Source: Daphnia carinata (Eukaryota; Arthropoda; Branchiopoda; Diplostraca; Daphniidae). Taken from it: DNA of 64,000 nt. Of the stretch, positions 36,162-47,339 are shown one piece after another (the first letter of the stretch is position 1; each line of letters begins with the position of its first letter). The position numbers were made by a program, and so were the translations under genes. Location: NCBI RefSeq assembly GCF_022539665.2, contig NC_081333.1, positions 3,596,001 through 3,660,000 on the forward strand, written 5' to 3'. Below the pieces are notes generated by a model. That model was given only the letters and a program-made list of their open reading frames with translations. It was not told the origin of the DNA and searched no databases.

Positions 36162-37621
36162 ATTACGTGATGTTTCAAAAAGTTACTGACGAGGATTTGG
36201 TTACAAAGTTCTTCTTTGCGGCTAAAGATTTCTGCTAGAAGCGTTGCCGTTCGTATGACGTTGCCAGGTGTTTCCGTGAATTCTCGGTGTTTCCAAACGA
36301 GATTTCTGAAAAATTCATCGTCATTTTGAAAGACATTTTAGGAAAATGTCAGCTACCTGTAGACATAATCCCTCAAAGTGACGAATTTGTATTTTTTTTT
36401 GGCTTCTCGCATATCACCCAAGGCTATGGCAAATGGCAATTACAAGGATGGCGAACTGAAGAGCCCTTCTGCTAAACTATAACATGAAAAAGTCGGAAAC
36501 AAACTGAGCTTTTTGAACTCAATCGAGTAGAATGATCTCAATTAAGAAATAACAACTAGTGGCCATTGTTTTGTCCCGGAAACGTGCAACGATGTACTGA
36601 TCAAGCCAATTAGACCATGAAGCCCATGATGTCTAAATTTGGGTTTGCATCTTGTTGATATTAAAACATTTTGGCTTCCATCTTAAACTGGGACTTCAGG
36701 AATGTGACTCTCACGGGAGTGACGCATGTGCCTCATGTTTAGAACGATGAAACATCACATTGAACTTTTGTTCTACTAATCTCGAATGTCAACAAAGTTT
36801 CAACTTAGTAGCTAGTGGGCAAGCACTGTAGCTATAAAAAAAAATGAAAAGAAAATTTCCTGCTAGACAGCCACTGCTTGAATGTCACTCAAAAGAAACC
36901 CTGTCAGTATAGTTGCTGAGTTTTGTCTCCATATTTACGTTGTTCAAAAAAGAAGAAAAATGGTAGTGTAACAATTTCCTTTTTCCGGTGCCATTGTCTT
37001 TTCAAGTTGTTGTCTCGCCACTATGGTGGGTCATTGTGTTAAGACAGTTTCGCCACGTCACGCTTTTACATTGGGAATGAAAAAGACCACAAAAAAAACT
37101 GAATTATGGTTCATCATGTGATCACGTCAAGCGTGAAAGTTTTCGTCAAATCACCATGTCTTCTCCGTTCTGGGGCTGTGGCATTGGCCTATATTTGAAA
37201 AAGGTTATATCTTCCGTGCCATCTAGCGGTGTTGGGGCCAAGGACACGGATGTCAATGTTATTTTTTTGTTCGTCTTTGACGGCTTCGCTGTTCGCTCTC
37301 CAGACTTGACTGAACTCTCTCTCTCTCCCTCTCGTGTCTGACTCTCTCCCCAATCTCCCATCTCGGCGTGAGAGAGGGGTGTGCATTTTCTGCATACTAT
37401 TTATAGAGTCGAGTTCGATTTTATCGTCGGCGTTGGCGTCTGAAAAAGTCGACACGTTTTCAAAAGCTTTTGTGATGTCGTCCTAGTTGACGTGTGTCTG
37501 TTTAGTCCCGTCGCTTCCCTTCGTTGTTCTTGCACGTTTAATCAATTGAGCAGCCGACCACAGCAACGTTTGCAGTCGAAACACATTCGGAACCGGGACA
37601 GGAGCTGATGTTCCTTCAGAA
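36162..37621. promoter_or_regulatory. Divergent intergenic region between the three-TM gene and EFA6
   Basis: The two flanking genes point away from each other, so both promoters should lie here. The stretch contains CT-rich sequence around 37310-37370 and a GCCATCTAGCGG motif near 37219 that resembles the CTCF core; this is inference. The open frame at 36287-36475 has no support. Confidence 0.4.
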
Positions 37622-40221
37622 ATGCTGTCCATGGAGACGGCACTTTCCTCACCTAATTCAACCATTGATGTGGACAAGCCACGGGCCCCAAGGTTTGAAG
37701 CATATGTAATGACCGGGGATGCAATACTCAATCTGTCCAGGACAACCCACAGTCCAGAATACTTGCCAGTTCATTCCAAGAGAAGGTCAGTCCAGCAGCA
37801 GCCATCCAGTTCCGTACCTACTAGCCCAAGTGAACAGGCACTTATTCATCCAACTAAACCTTGGGAACCTGAAACTCCTGCCAAAACTCCTGTTTCTACT
37901 GCTACCATCAGGAGTTCCAAGTCAGAAGAAGCACTTATCCTTAATATGGAAGAAGAAAAATCCAAGAAAATTATAGAGGAAAGAACATCGTCACAGAGTT
38001 CACTAGGAGAAGGAATTACAGAGTCTGAAAGAATAGTGTGGACCTATAATGCCCCTCTATCTAGCATGACTGAAAAGGAATTACGTCGCTATGAAGCAGA
38101 TCAATTCTGGCTCAGCACAAGGTCTGAATCATCTTCCAAACAAATAAAACAGATTATCAAAGTAGAAGAAACCAAGGAAGTGAAGGAAGAACACGTCACT
38201 TCATATTCATGTGAGGTGGCTGATACAAGATTAGGTTGTGATACCCAAAATGGCCCATCAGTGGCTTCCACAGTGGTTGTTCAAGAGCCAATGAAATTAG
38301 GACAGCCAGAAGTGGAAAGCAACGGTGAAATACAAAAAGAAGACGATAATCCAGCCAATAATCCTGCCCGGCCTCCGTTGGCTCGAACGCCAACCGACGA
38401 GGAAAGCGATGCAGACAGCCTGCAATCGGTTCATTATAGCCCCAAAGGTGTCGATATGCCATCGGCTATTCGCCTGGCCAAACGGTTAGTTACCGGTCTC
38501 CTTGACCTCTTGTGACACTTTTTAATAAACAAAATGTTTGCTCCTTTTTCATTCAAAGGTTGTACTCTCTGGATGGATTCCAAAAATCTGATGTCTCGCG
38601 TCATCTGTCCAAGAACAACGATTTCAATAGGACTGTGGCTGAAGAATATTTAAAACATTTCGACTTTGAAGGCACCACGCTGGACGTGGCCCTACGCCGT
38701 TTTTTGCAGGCGTTCCAATTGACAGGCGAAAGTTCAGAACGTGATCGCGTTCTCGTACACTTTTCACGTCGCTATCTACAAGCCAATCCTGATAGTTTCT
38801 CCTCGCAGGTAATTTTTTTTTTAATTTCCTTTTCCAGTGTTGTATTTAAATGTATCTTCGCAAAATTTCATTGTAGGATGGCGTTCACATCCTTAACCTG
38901 TGCCCTCTTGCTGCTCAACTCGGACCTACACGGGAAGCATCAAGGTATGAAACGGATGACGTGCGCTCAGTTCATCAAGCGACTATCGGGACTAAATGAT
39001 GGCGGCAATTTCCCCGTCGATCTCCTACGCCGCCTCTATACCGCTATCAAGGGTAACGAGTTAAAATCAAATTTATTCATCATTATTATTATCTTTATTT
39101 TATTCAATAATTTTTAAAATTTTGTATGCCAAATAGATCAACCTTTAGAATGGGCTTCAGACAGCCCACAAGGACCAAGTCCTGGTGACTTAGAGCCCTT
39201 GGAAATTATTCCGTCTCCCGCTGCCAAAGAACTGTCGGCCAACCCGTATCTGGACATTCCGAATCCAACACAAAGCCAAGAGTTCAAAAAAGGCTACATC
39301 ATGCGGAAATGCTGTATGGAACCCAATGGCAAGCGGACTCCGCTGGGAAAACGCAGCTGGCGAATGTATTTTGCTGTGCTGAAAGATTTAGTTCTTTATC
39401 TCTACAAAGACGAGGCCACTTGTAAAGGTGAACATCCACCTAAATCGTCCACAATGCGGTCTAAGAAAGCTGTTCCCGATGCCGGACCTGCCGCCATTAT
39501 TCGTGTTCATCATTCTCTGGCCGCTAGTGCTCCGGACTATACGAAAAAGAAGAACGTCTTCCGACTCTTTACAGCCGATCGCGCTCAGTACCTTATCCAA
39601 GCCAGCGATACCAAAGTAAGACGGAACCCCTTAACTCTTTAAAAATAACTGCGAAGCCGAAGCAATAAATATTTCATTCTATTCTTGGTAACATAAGGAG
39701 TGGCGTTGTTGGATGGATGCTCTTAACACGGCAGCTTCATTACTCTCCGCCCCTCCATTGGCAGCTCCATGCGGTTCTCAGCAGCGTTTCGAACGCCCTT
39801 TGCTTCCAGCTAGTTTGACAAAATTGTCGGCAAGGGACCAGCTGATGGATCACGAAGAGCGTGTCGCTCAATTGGAGCAAGATTTACATGAACATCGAGC
39901 CAATCCGCCGTCATCCAAAGCGAAATCTGTCCATGTAAACTGTTACAGAGAAAAAGACGCTTACCTGCACTTTGAGGTATAAATTTTGTCAAATGAATTG
40001 CCCACATTGCAAAATGCATTTTATTTTTTTTCCTATTTCAATAGAAAACCCGTTATGAGGCTTACATAGCAGTTTGCGGTGGACTTCAAGCGGCGCTGGC
40101 CGGTTCCACCGTCAGCCGTGACATTTCTTTGTTGGAGTTGGACGAGTCGCCGTGCTCCGATTCGGGTACGACCAGTCCCGATTTGAAACCGAACGACCAG
40201 GAATTTTCCGCGCGTTTGTAA
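37622..40221 (+). CDS. Efa6: EFA6/PSD family ARF6 guanine exchange factor (Sec7 + PH), with an apparent 1-nt frameshift
   Basis: Activates ARF6 at the plasma membrane and links it to actin and microtubule control. Exons: 37622-38484, 38559-38808, 38877-39052, 39137-39615, 39698-39976, 40045-40221. The N-terminal 270 residues are low complexity. The Sec7 domain follows: AKRLYSLDGFQKSDVSRHL, KNNDFNRTVAEEYLKHF, TLDVALRRFL, LTCALLLLNSDLHGK, MTCAQFIKRLSGLNDGG. Then the PH domain: KKGYIMRKCCMEPNGKRTPL, GKRSWRMYFAVLKDLVLYLY, VFRLFTADRAQYLIQAS, EWRCWMDALNTAASLLSAPP. Last comes a coiled coil (DHEERVAQLEQDLHEHR). The C-terminal region matches PSD proteins throughout. Exon lengths sum to 2,224 nt, one more than a multiple of three. 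The extra base lies in exon 3 between the segments encoding DGVH and LTCALL. More 5' exons may exist. Confidence 0.92.
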
Positions 40222-41288
40222 TCAAAAGACAAACAACAAAACAACTAAAATAAAGAACAAGCGAAACAATCCAGGAAAAACATTCTTTGACCCCGTTCCC
40301 AACACCCTACCGACTCAGCCGGCAGCTCCGCCAATGTATACAAAATTTCCCCGTCTTGTTCTCTTCCCATCACTGAACCTTTGTGTCGGGTGACATATTT
40401 TTTCTTCTTCTTTGTTTGTTGTAATTTGTGGTTAACCTTCGACGAAATTTCAACGCTTGTATTGGGAAAAAAAGAAGACATGACAGTGGCAATTTCTGTC
40501 GGGACTGGACATCACTGAACGCAAATCATTATCTGATTGAACGCTTTTGTTTTCTCTAATGGCGAAAGATTTCTGTCGTCCATTTTTTTTTTTTGTGAGA
40601 TTTTTTTTCTAGTCAAGAGTTTAAGACTTTTCCTTGTTTCTGTCTTTCTCCAGTTTCTTTTTCTTTCCGCTACAGTACTGGGCTTTTTCCTATATATATG
40701 CTACGCAAAGTAAGTCCTCTATTTTTATGTTCACTTCAGTGATCGAGTTCATCTGTTGCCCTAAATTCTACGTAAAGACAATTAAGCGGAAAGAAAAGAG
40801 AAGAAAAAACAAAAAAAAAAGAAACAACAAAGCAACCAGCCCGCCTTGACGCATTATAACAGCTTCCCGTATTAATCATTTCCTTTTCTTTGAAAAATTT
40901 TCGATAGCGGCCAATACATTCTCTGACCTGTACTCACGAATGTTGTTCCAGCTTTTCAAGAGTCTCCCCCCGAATGCTGTGTCAGCCCATTTAGACGTTC
41001 ACCTTCATGATATTGCGTGCTTATTTCCAGCCATTCACTTGATTGTCTCTTCCGTTTTTTAAAGGTTAGTTTTGGGCACATTTTTTTTGTACTCTACAGG
41101 TGAAAAATGGGACATGACGAGTTTTGTAAAACTATGTATGTGTGGACGGATTGCAGTCTGTCACTTATATATTGCGAAGAAAAAAATACAGATTATACAC
41201 GTAAAAAAACATTGATTTTTTAATGTAATAGGTAACAGCTTTTAGCATATGATCATTTCATCATTCATTAATTTTATTATTCCTTTCT
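40222..41288. other. Convergent 3' region between EFA6 and AMSH
   Basis: Untranslated and intergenic sequence, T-rich, with poly-A signals on both strands. No further gene recognised. Confidence 0.45.
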
Positions 41289-43004
41289 TTAGATTTTCCT
41301 TAAATCGACAACACTTACTGGAGCGGTTGGATGAATCTGAATGTGACTAGCGACCTATTTCGTAAATTATAATTGAGATTGATGATAAGCGGAAAAAGCC
41401 GTTTAACATACCTCAAATAATGGAGGAGTTGATGGATGAGGATGGAAGCCCTGCTGTCGGCACGAGGCGATCAAATCCAAACCGTGGTTAGTGGTTAGAG
41501 TGAAATATCCAGTCCTGAATAGGATAAAACGCACATTGGAAAAGGCAAAACAAACCTCATCACGTTTTTTCTCACTCGTTATATTTCGGAGCGCAAACGA
41601 CTGCTACGGCTTCCGGCATCATTAGCTGGTAAGAGCAATGGGTGTGCAGGTCGACGCTAGATAGGAAAGCCGTTTGCGTTGGATGAGTCTGTATAGAAGA
41701 GTCAAAACAAGGTTGTGAGAATTTCTTTAGCTGTAAATTACGGATACGGTTAACATCTCACATGAATCCATCCCAACGTAACAAGACTGTGTTTATCTTG
41801 CACGTCAAACAACTCCTCCTCGTTCTGCGTCGTGCACGAATCGGATGTGCCCTTTTGTTTGGGAATTAGTAAATGAGTGATGTGAAACTGATTTTGCGCC
41901 TGAAGTTAATTCTTGTTGTGTTACCGAGATAAGTTTAACTCTGTCGCAATACTACCAATTTTCCCGCAAGAATTCCGCATGTTTCGACGTTGTTTTTAGT
42001 GTTGGAATCAGCCAAGGAAACAAACTCATCCAGAACTGAAGCGGGTAAAACTACCGTTCTCAATCCAGATGGCCCTAAAAAAATCGTTCGCGGTTTGAGG
42101 TTGCGGTCAAATCCAGGCACTTCTCTGAAATCGTAAAGGGAAAACCCCGCGTTATTTGGACCAAAAAATATGGTAGTTACTGGAAACCATACACGTACTT
42201 TGCAGCAACTTTCGTTTCGTGGGTTGCTGAAGGCACATAGTTGCTAGGGTACAAGTTGTTGGTCGAGAAAATGGGGGCTAGTCCGTCTGGCTTTGCCGGA
42301 ACAGATTTTTCATTTGATGGTCGATGCCCAACGTACACCAAAGATTTGTCCTTCTCCACTTGGTACTGCCTTCGTCGTTCTTCATCCTCTTTCTTTATTC
42401 GTATCGCCTCCCTTTCTTTTTCCAATCTCAGAATTTCCTCTTGTTTTTTCTTGGCCTATACTCAAATAAAATTTATTAATGACTTACCAAAAGTAGTATG
42501 TTAGCTAACCATCTCCTCTTCATACAAGTCATGCTCTTGCTGAAATATGTGAAGCAATTTTTGCTTCAGTGTTTCAGTTTTCGGGAAGACCTCCTTAATT
42601 TTTGGGTTAAATTGAGATCTCTCAGTGGTTGACAATGTATGGTATTCTGGATGTTCAATGATTTTTTCTACAAAAATCCTTCAAGATACATTTCAGACAT
42701 TGGCCATTATTTTCATTTTTATGTTAGTTAACTGATCAAATTACGTAAGAAACTTCAAGTACAAGGTGTAGGCATTTTCAATACTGCCTTCCTTGTAGTA
42801 AACGTCAGCCATTCTTAACATTTCTGTTCCAGAACGAAAATACCTAACAAATAATTAATGTCTGTTTTGTTTCAATTTAACAGAAAACTATGCAACATGA
42901 ATAGAATACCTTTGGATGGGAACTCTACTTTCAAGTTTGATGCTACTAGCAAAGTTTGTCAAGGTTCTGAGTCTGGTTGATGGATCTTGAGACCGCACAT
43001 CCAT
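41289..43004 (-). CDS. STAMBP: AMSH/STAMBP endosomal K63 deubiquitinase (JAMM metalloprotease)
   Basis: Zinc metalloprotease that cleaves Lys63-linked ubiquitin chains on endosomes with ESCRT-0. Nine exons sum to 403 codons including the stop: 43004-42910, 42843-42745, 42678-42510, 42455-42199, 42124-41956, 41899-41762, 41688-41576, 41514-41412, 41354-41289. The N-terminal MIT-like helices include [19 protein letters not shown] and [17 protein letters not shown] charged coiled coil follows ([20 protein letters not shown]). The MPN+ domain starts at [13 protein letters not shown], with the catalytic Glu region [11 protein letters not shown], and JAMM residues in [20 protein letters not shown] split over two exons. 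The tail is [16 protein letters not shown], then SVVDLRKI. Length and order match the animal protein (about 420). All splice phases agree, so the gene looks intact. Confidence 0.95.
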
Positions 43005-43540
43005 TTTGATAAACACAACGGTCTATGCACCGAATATCAATGCTGATGGTACGTTTGCAATCAGATTCCAAGGATCACTTCTTACTTAAATGTTACTTGT
43101 TCGGCTAGATGACTCATAGCCGTATTTCGGACTCTAGGGAGATGTTTTGACTTGTGATTCTTTTATTGTGATGATAGCTTTATAACGCAAATTTTAAGCA
43201 GTATACTCAACGACAGTAGTGTAACTCGTTCGACATATTCTAATTGTTGTTTTAATTTTTACATCGAGATCACTGACATGTTTACAAAATAAAAGCCCTC
43301 TAAATAATAATAAGCCGGAGGATGAGAAACTGCCTGAGGGCTACGTTATTCTACTGGAACAAACCCATAAGAGCTTTTGGCCCCCTATAGCGATACTTAG
43401 GAGTTATAATGCATTAGAATATGAAAATTTTCTTTGCTTTTATTTTATTAATTTGTATCCAATTTTAATTAAAGTTCATTCGAATTTTTATTGGAAGTTG
43501 AAAATTTACTTTTGAAGGTAATTTGTGCTTACAAAAGTAA

Positions 43541-43780
43541 GCAATGACGTTTTGTAAAGAAGTGGGTACTGGTAAAGTTGCGCGGGGCCTTTGGAACATT
43601 GCCTTGATTCCCCTATGGCATTAACCAGGTAAGTTATATTGGTTTCACCTTAAGACTTAACAATCCATTTCAGTATTCTAAATTATTTTTCTGTCATTTA
43701 GGTATCATCCAATACCGATAGATGGCATCCCTATGTGTATGGATCCCAAAGAACCCATGGCACAGGACATCACTGAGGAC
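43541..43780 (+). other. Possible small gene remnant next to the MITE, not identified
   Basis: An open frame starting at the ATG near 43544 (VGTGKVARGLWNIALIPLWH) is followed by a donor-like AACCAG|GTAAGT. A T-rich acceptor (TTTAG|GTATCATCC) follows near 43702. Past the acceptor, a frame with PKEPMAQDITED would continue past the MITE if the MITE and one target copy were removed, ending near 44660. The frames do not join cleanly across the putative intron. It could be a decayed or mis-sequenced small gene. Low confidence. Confidence 0.25.
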
Positions 43781-44622
43781 GGGTCAGTGTAAAATGCGGA
43801 CGCGGACCGCGGACTGCGGACAGTATAAACTGCGGACTTTTACCTGCGGACTGTCAAAAAAGTTTTGACAGTAGTCCGCAGTTTATCCATACCACAACGG
43901 TCCGCAGTCCGCGTATTATACGGGAATACAGCATAGCACATAAGCATTGAGGCAGACAAACCAGCACTCTGCTGCTTGATACGTCAAATCAGATAGACCT
44001 GTGAAGAGATCAAATTAGTTATCAAGGTAACTGGCAAAATTAAAATTGATGAAAAATTTATTAAAGTATTGCATTCCACAATAAAGACATCACATTTATG
44101 GGCGTGTTTTGATTGTGCAACATGTTTTTAGGGTGAAATTATCAAGAAGTGATAAAGTACTATTTAAACATAAAGATGGAGGTAAAAATTTTTAAAATTA
44201 GAAGATGACGTATGTTAAAGAAAAATATTTTTACTTTGCGATGAACCAACCATATTTGTGTCAATTTGTTTATCGGTTAATAAATTACCCTGGGATAGAA
44301 ACTGCTCTTTATTTCGTATTTCCAATAAACAGTATGTTGCCTTAATTATAATTAAGTTTGTTATTTTAGTATTTGATAATTTAAATACCGATATCAAGGG
44401 TATTGTAAATTTGTAATGGGGTCCGGGTAGGCAATGGGTATTGTAAGTCCGCAAAATATCAGTCCGCTGTTTATCCTACTTGTTCCGCAATTTCAGACGG
44501 TACACGTACGATACGGTCCGCATTTTACCCCGAGGTCCGCGAATATTTTTTAAAAATTTTTTTGACAGTCCGCAGGTAAAAGTCCGCAGTCCGCGGTCCA
44601 CGTCCGCATTTTACACTGACCC
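43781..44622. mobile_element. Non-autonomous Mutator-like DNA transposon (MITE), 842 bp
   Basis: The ends are inverted repeats beginning GGGTCAGTGTAAAATGCGGA and ending in the complement (CGCATTTTACACTGACCC). The element is flanked by a perfect 10-bp target duplication CACTGAGGAC (43771-43780 and 44623-44632). The termini are filled with the heptamer CTGCGGA/TCCGCAG in both directions, including a sub-terminal copy of the repeat near 43860-43920. The internal part is AT-rich and has no transposase frame. A 9-10 bp duplication plus long inverted ends points to the Mutator (MULE) superfamily. Confidence 0.85.
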
Positions 44623-44719
44623 CACTGAGGACCGAGAACGTCTTGTTAATTGTTCCTATTAGTTAACCCATTGACTACCACGCATTTTGCTCATTTTTTT
44701 TTAGCTTTAGGGTCCGGCC

Positions 44720-45690
44720 ACGCTGTGTTATATATAATATTGTTCTTCCTCTTGATCCCTAGGTAAAAGCTAGCTTCAGACTAGTTATGTATATTCAATA
44801 TTATCTTTAATTTACGTTTAGGATTGGATAGCACGCTTGGTGGGTTCAAGGCAATGATTACTGGCCTATGCGTAACGCTGGGCCGAAGGCGGGAACTATT
44901 TGTTGGAATATTACTCGTTTTCATCTACCTGTGCGCTCTACCGCCCACCACTTATGTAAGGAAGGCGAATTGTAATCTCCTTTAGATAATGATGTAGAAG
45001 TTATGATTTTATTATGAACAGGTGGAATGTATTTGGTGGATTTACTGAACGTCTACAGCCTAGGCATTGCCATCCTTTTCTTGGTGTTTGTGGAAGGAAT
45101 GGGCGTGAGTTGGTGTTATGGCACACAGAGATTCTCCAACAATATCGAATCTATGCTGGGATTTCAACCTGCACCCATTTGGAAGATCACTTGGGCGTAT
45201 GTCAGCCCCATTTTTATTTTGGTAATCAATTACACTATTCTGTTTCTGACATCGAAATATGTGGGGTGACTTCATGTTGTCATCACTTTGTTTAGTTAAT
45301 TTTCATCTGTACTCTGGTCGATCCGGTCCCATTGCATACATAAGATTATACTTATCCTGCCTGGTCCATCAAAGTCGGTTGGGTTCTCACAGCCATTCCG
45401 CTCTCTTGCATCCCTGTCTACATGATCTACAAATTCGGCATTACGAAAGGATCTTTTACACAGGTTTGTTGTTTCAGACGCCCTACCTTTATGATTCCTT
45501 GAAAAACTAAAGAGAATGATCATTTGCTTGTAGCGACTGGTGAAAATGTTTACACCGGAAGATACGAGTGATCCTCGGAATTTGTCGCAAATATCTTTGA
45601 CGGCTCGGGATGTCGTGGGGCCCAGCAGTGTCAGCCATCACCCCACCTCCTACGGCACTCAAGTCCGAATGAACAACCGAATCTACACTT
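44720..45690 (+). pseudogene. Partial duplicate of the serotonin transporter 3' end, disabled
   Basis: Holds the last four exons of the transporter in order with their introns: about 44822-44957, 45026-45226, 45298-45464 and 45535-45695, preceded by a truncated piece of the exon encoding FFFLLITLG. No 5' exons are present. Relative to the functional gene it has a 12-nt deletion in the first exon (DEYPALLG shortened to VTLG), a CAA-to-TAA stop before DYTYPAWS, and loss of the normal stop codon (TGA to CGA), which adds RMNNRIYT. Splice sites look kept. The copy cannot make a full transporter and is most simply a pseudogene. Confidence 0.88.
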
Positions 45691-46690
45691 AATTAAGTAT
45701 TTTTTTTTTTTTGTTTTTGATTTTTTTATTCGGGGATAAGGAATTAATTATTGTTCTGCTTTTACTTTTGTTTTCTACGATAAGTCATAGTAATATATTG
45801 ATGTTCATAGAAGTATAGTAGGGTAATATCATCAGTGATCATGGATATTTTTCATCTTAGTTTTATAAGACCCCTGTCGTTTCATTTTTGATTCGTTTTA
45901 TTGTTACTTTTATTATTATAAGATATTACAAGTAGCACATAATGATTGTATAACCATGGGAAAAGTTCCAGTAAGCAACAGCCAGCTTAAGGGGACTTGG
46001 TTTTTTTGGTATATGCTCTCTATCTAGACGCCGATTCCGTAAATAAACATGCAAGAGTCGGATTGTAATAAATCATCTCTCAATTTTCAATGGCAACGCT
46101 CTATCCGCTCAACTAATAGCAACAGCTGCTTTGTGAGCTTATTCAAATTTGCCTATTCAAGAAAACATGCAAGACATTATGCACCCACTACATGCGGAAG
46201 CGCCAGACAGATGTCAACATTTCCAGCGCATTTGTTTCGTATATTAAGTACTTCTAATCGGATTGACAAAGAGCAGAATCAGAGATAGATCTGTGTGTTT
46301 AAAAAGATTGAATTGGGTTGATACATGTAAGGTACCAGTTTATGTAGATTTATTTATTGGATAAAGTCTATGTTTTGAGGTATACAAACAAAAATGGAGA
46401 ATCGAAAGAATCTTACTCTTCAACTCAATAAATGAACAGGTTGTTTCACCAAATCATTTTAGAATGGTAAAATTTAAAAATGGTATGAAAACAAATGTGA
46501 TATGTTTTTTGTATGCACAGTGAATTTCTTTCAGCTAGGAAATTATTTTCCACTTTAATCCTGTATTGAGAACAAAAATACTGTGATTTACTTCTCCGTG
46601 CCATTGCCAGTCCAACCAGCCAATGTCAGGGTGGCACCAACGGCCAGGCAACCAAAAACTGGTGAGTTTTCTATTGATATTATTGCTAAA
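44720..46690. repeat. Segmental duplication, copy B (inverted relative to 5530-7540)
   Basis: Coding exons, introns and about 1 kb of downstream flank match copy A in reverse orientation. The match ends near the GGTGGCACCAAC block (46632). Beyond it lie the dispersed TTTAAGCCCGAC repeat and then the foldback element. The inner end lies 98 bp from the MITE. Confidence 0.85.
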
Positions 46691-46984
46691 TTTTCCTTGC
46701 ATCGTGCTAGCGCTGTAGCGTACTGGCGCGCTAGCGTTGTGTCAAATAATCTGTGTATTTCAAAAACGATTAACTTATTGGAAAAAATAGCAATTTGCCG
46801 GAATCAGCATTTTATTTTGATTATATCCAGTCATATTCAACCAATTCCAAAGAGTGTCAGTTTTTGCAAAAAAAAATTTAAGCCCGACTTATTTTTTCGT
46901 TTTTTACGTTTAATTATATAACCATAAGTCCAATTGAAAAGTAAGTTTGATTTCCATGATAAGCATTCAATTCTGAATCGAAAT

Positions 46985-47130
46985 CCTAGCGGTAGATGAC
47001 TACGTGTAGGAAAAAAAGAAAAAAGTGTGATTTTTTTTTTTTTTTGGCAAAAATTTTTTTTTTTTTTGTGTAAAACTATGGCATATGGCAATCCGTTTTA
47101 CATAAAAAAAAATGTCGGAAAAAAAAATCG
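46985..47130 (+). repeat. Extra solo terminal sequence of the foldback element
   Basis: The piece starting GCGGTAGATGACTACGTGT with the following A/T homopolymers matches the right terminus of the element (about 52370-52450) in the same orientation. It sits directly before the left terminus. It is either the remains of a neighbouring copy or a duplicated end. Confidence 0.6.
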
Positions 47131-47339
47131 TATGGCAATATGGCAATCCGTTTTACATAAAAAAAAAAAAGGCGGAAAAAAAAAATCGCACTTTTTTCTC
47201 TTTTTTCTACCCGTAGCCATCTATCAGTCGGTTTCGTTATTACAGGCATGTAAGCAATTTGAGTTAATTGTATCCCATTAGCAGTTAATTGAGTAGCGTG
47301 GCTGGAGGGCTGGAGAACAACGCGTGGCTGGAGGAACAA

